Position numbers and translations under genes: made by a program. Below, one piece after another: positions 62,701-64,000 of a DNA stretch of 64,000 nucleotides. The notes beneath the pieces are model-generated. The model searched no databases, was not told the DNA's origin, and saw only the letters and a list, made by a program, of their open reading frames with translations. The DNA lies in contig MBPM02000010.1 of the NCBI GenBank assembly GCA_001695595.3, forward strand, positions 1,442,525 to 1,506,524, written 5' to 3'. Source of the DNA: Plasmopara viticola. Its lineage: Eukaryota; Oomycota; Peronosporomycetes; Peronosporales; Peronosporaceae. Within the stretch, counting starts at the first letter, position 1. Every line of letters begins with the position of its first letter.

Positions 62701-63990
62701 AAGTCTTACGCACCGTGGTGGCAAGTCACTCGAGTGTGGACAATGGTATGAACAGTCGACAAAAGACGAGGTCAGTGCTTATGACCAATTGCGCACTCGA
62801 CTCGTGACCTTTCCTTGACAACATATAACCCATCAAAGGTTTCTGAAGTTGACGCACTGCTTCAGTCGTTTGAGGGGCGAGAAGGTGCGCTACTGGAACA
62901 GATTGACACGGTCTACAAGAGTGAACTATCTAGTGACCCTGTGTGTACGTCCTTGTGTGCTAATCTTGCTGCAAACTTTGCTGAAAAGCATCACGATTTA
63001 CTTCCATCCAAGCTATCAGAAGTTTCACCTGATGAAAATATTCTAATGGAGGGGTATCTTATGAAACGTGGACACAAAATTCCGTCCATGCGGAAGAGGT
63101 ATTGTGTCTTGAAACGTAACGAACTGTCGTATTATGTCACGCACGATGACAGTAAAAACCCAAGCAGTGGCGCCACCACGAATCCATTGGGTTTTTTTCG
63201 TGTGGAAATTGTGGGTGATTGGCATGGTAAAACTGCGACCCACACGTACGAGCATGCGATGGAACTCGAGACAACGGATGGCAAAACCTTTTTCTGTGCC
63301 GCATCGACTGCAACGGAAAAGCAGCAATGGGTCAACGCTTTTCGTCGTGGCATTGCTCTCGTGCAAAGTCAAGAGCGTCGAGCAAGTGACAATGCCAGCG
63401 AAACTGAGCACGACCGACGCCTTCGCGACCAATTTCGCACGAAATTAGCCGATTTTTATCGCGTGCGGAACCCAGCAAAACTTTCGGATTTAGATTTACT
63501 CTTAAGTTGCTATGTCCACCGTGAAGTAGCACTACTTCAGGCCATTGACCAGGCGTATGGAACGGAGCTCGCCGCCGATGAAAACATCTTGTGTCTGCTG
63601 CCACCTCACCCTGAACAAGCCACAGCGCTCGCAACACTGCAGTTGGATGGCTATTTGAAAAAAACGTCGAGTAGCAAGTCAAACGCGCTCTGGAATTGGG
63701 CGCAAACGGTCTACGTTGCGGTTGACGAGGTCATCATGACCCTGCATGCTACACGCGAGGGCTTTAAAAGTCGAAAGACTGAAGTAAGAGAAGGAATGAT
63801 TGTCCTCGCCGTCAAAGAAGAGGACTCTGCAAACACTCGTTTTGCAGTCGAGACCAGCGATCACGAATGGCTACACTTTGAAGCAAGGGATGTGATAAAA
63901 GCGGTTGTGGCTACAAGTGCTGCGGGCAGCACTGGATACGGTCTTGGCGCAGACTTTCCTAGCCGACGAGCAGCGTTTAAATGCTCCTAG
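59702..63990 (+). CDS. Multi-PH-domain protein with coiled coil and repeated helical modules (two apparent frameshifts)
   Basis: Exon 1 is 59702-59745 and exon 2 runs from 59813; the 67-nt intron has GTACGT, CTAAC and CAG. The joined start MEGYLWKRGRKVPSM matches the later PH start MEGYLMKRGHKIPSM, which confirms the splice. About 1407 residues result if two single-base losses are allowed (A run at 62761-62764; CC at 62813-62814). PH-like domains lie at roughly 1-105, 297-417, 479-583, 697-810 (weak), 897-990, 1080-1190 and 1285-1385 (weak); most end in the typical W-containing helix. A coiled coil spans about 105-280. A 40-residue helical module is repeated four times (HHPSKLNDV..GREQALVEHL, YNPTRVHNV..GRERQLLWAL, YNPSKVSEV..GREGALLEQI, RNPAKLSDL..HREVALLQAI). 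PH domains suggest phosphoinositide-linked membrane scaffolding. No enzyme domain is seen. The stop codon is 10 bases from the window end. Confidence 0.8.
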
Positions 63991-64000
63991 TGGCTTGCTG

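Overview
The window looks like nuclear DNA of an oomycete (a Phytophthora or downy-mildew relative); the genus cannot be fixed from the sequence. The signs are: short introns of about 50-90 nt with GTRNGT-like donors and CTAAC/CTGAC-like branch sites; a CTCACTTCC-type initiator plus flanking element upstream of two genes; two bZIP/START-like genes, at least one of the oomycete M96 mating-specific type; a FLVCR-like transporter; large EF-hand and multi-PH proteins; and Ty3/gypsy and Ty1/copia debris. Genes are clustered and separated by long AT-rich stretches of decayed DNA.

Layout. 1-4.4 kb: an intact three-exon M96/START-like gene (+) followed tail-to-tail by a decayed inverted paralogue (-). 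4.4-27.5 kb: gene desert with a copia reverse-transcriptase remnant near 24.3 kb and one copy of a ~320-bp SINE-like repeat with target-site duplication at 25.65-25.98 kb. 27.5-28.8 kb: a three-exon START-like gene (-) isolated in the desert. Right behind its start, at 28.98-29.67 kb, lie two more repeat copies head to tail. 29.7-45.7 kb: a second desert with a 57-bp tandem duplication (35.05-35.16 kb), a 5'-truncated repeat copy (36.56-36.80 kb), a gypsy gag remnant (39.3-39.5 kb, +) and a gypsy protease remnant (40.4-40.8 kb, -). 45.7-46.4 kb: a long near-perfect hairpin and a decayed inverted fragment of the neighbouring C2 gene.

46.4-64 kb is gene-dense: a myristoylatable C2-domain protein (+), a 1250-residue EF-hand/coiled-coil protein (+, three exons), a possible small secreted peptide, a conserved cysteine-rich probably secreted protein (+, two frame breaks), a FLVCR-like MFS transporter (-), a 2.8-kb tract holding at least four decayed copies of an unidentified coding repeat, and a protein of about 1400 residues that alternates PH domains with a helical module (+, two exons, two frame breaks).

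Main points for a second look: (a) two genes each lie beside an inverted, decayed paralogue, and one of these has a 38-bp hairpin next to it, which could feed small-RNA production; (b) all four frame breaks in otherwise conserved genes are explained by one missing base, mostly in a homopolymer, so sequencing error is more likely than gene death; (c) the repeat family appears to be a complete short retroelement with pentanucleotide tails. I found no clear RxLR or Crinkler effector, no rRNA or tRNA gene, and no prokaryotic features.
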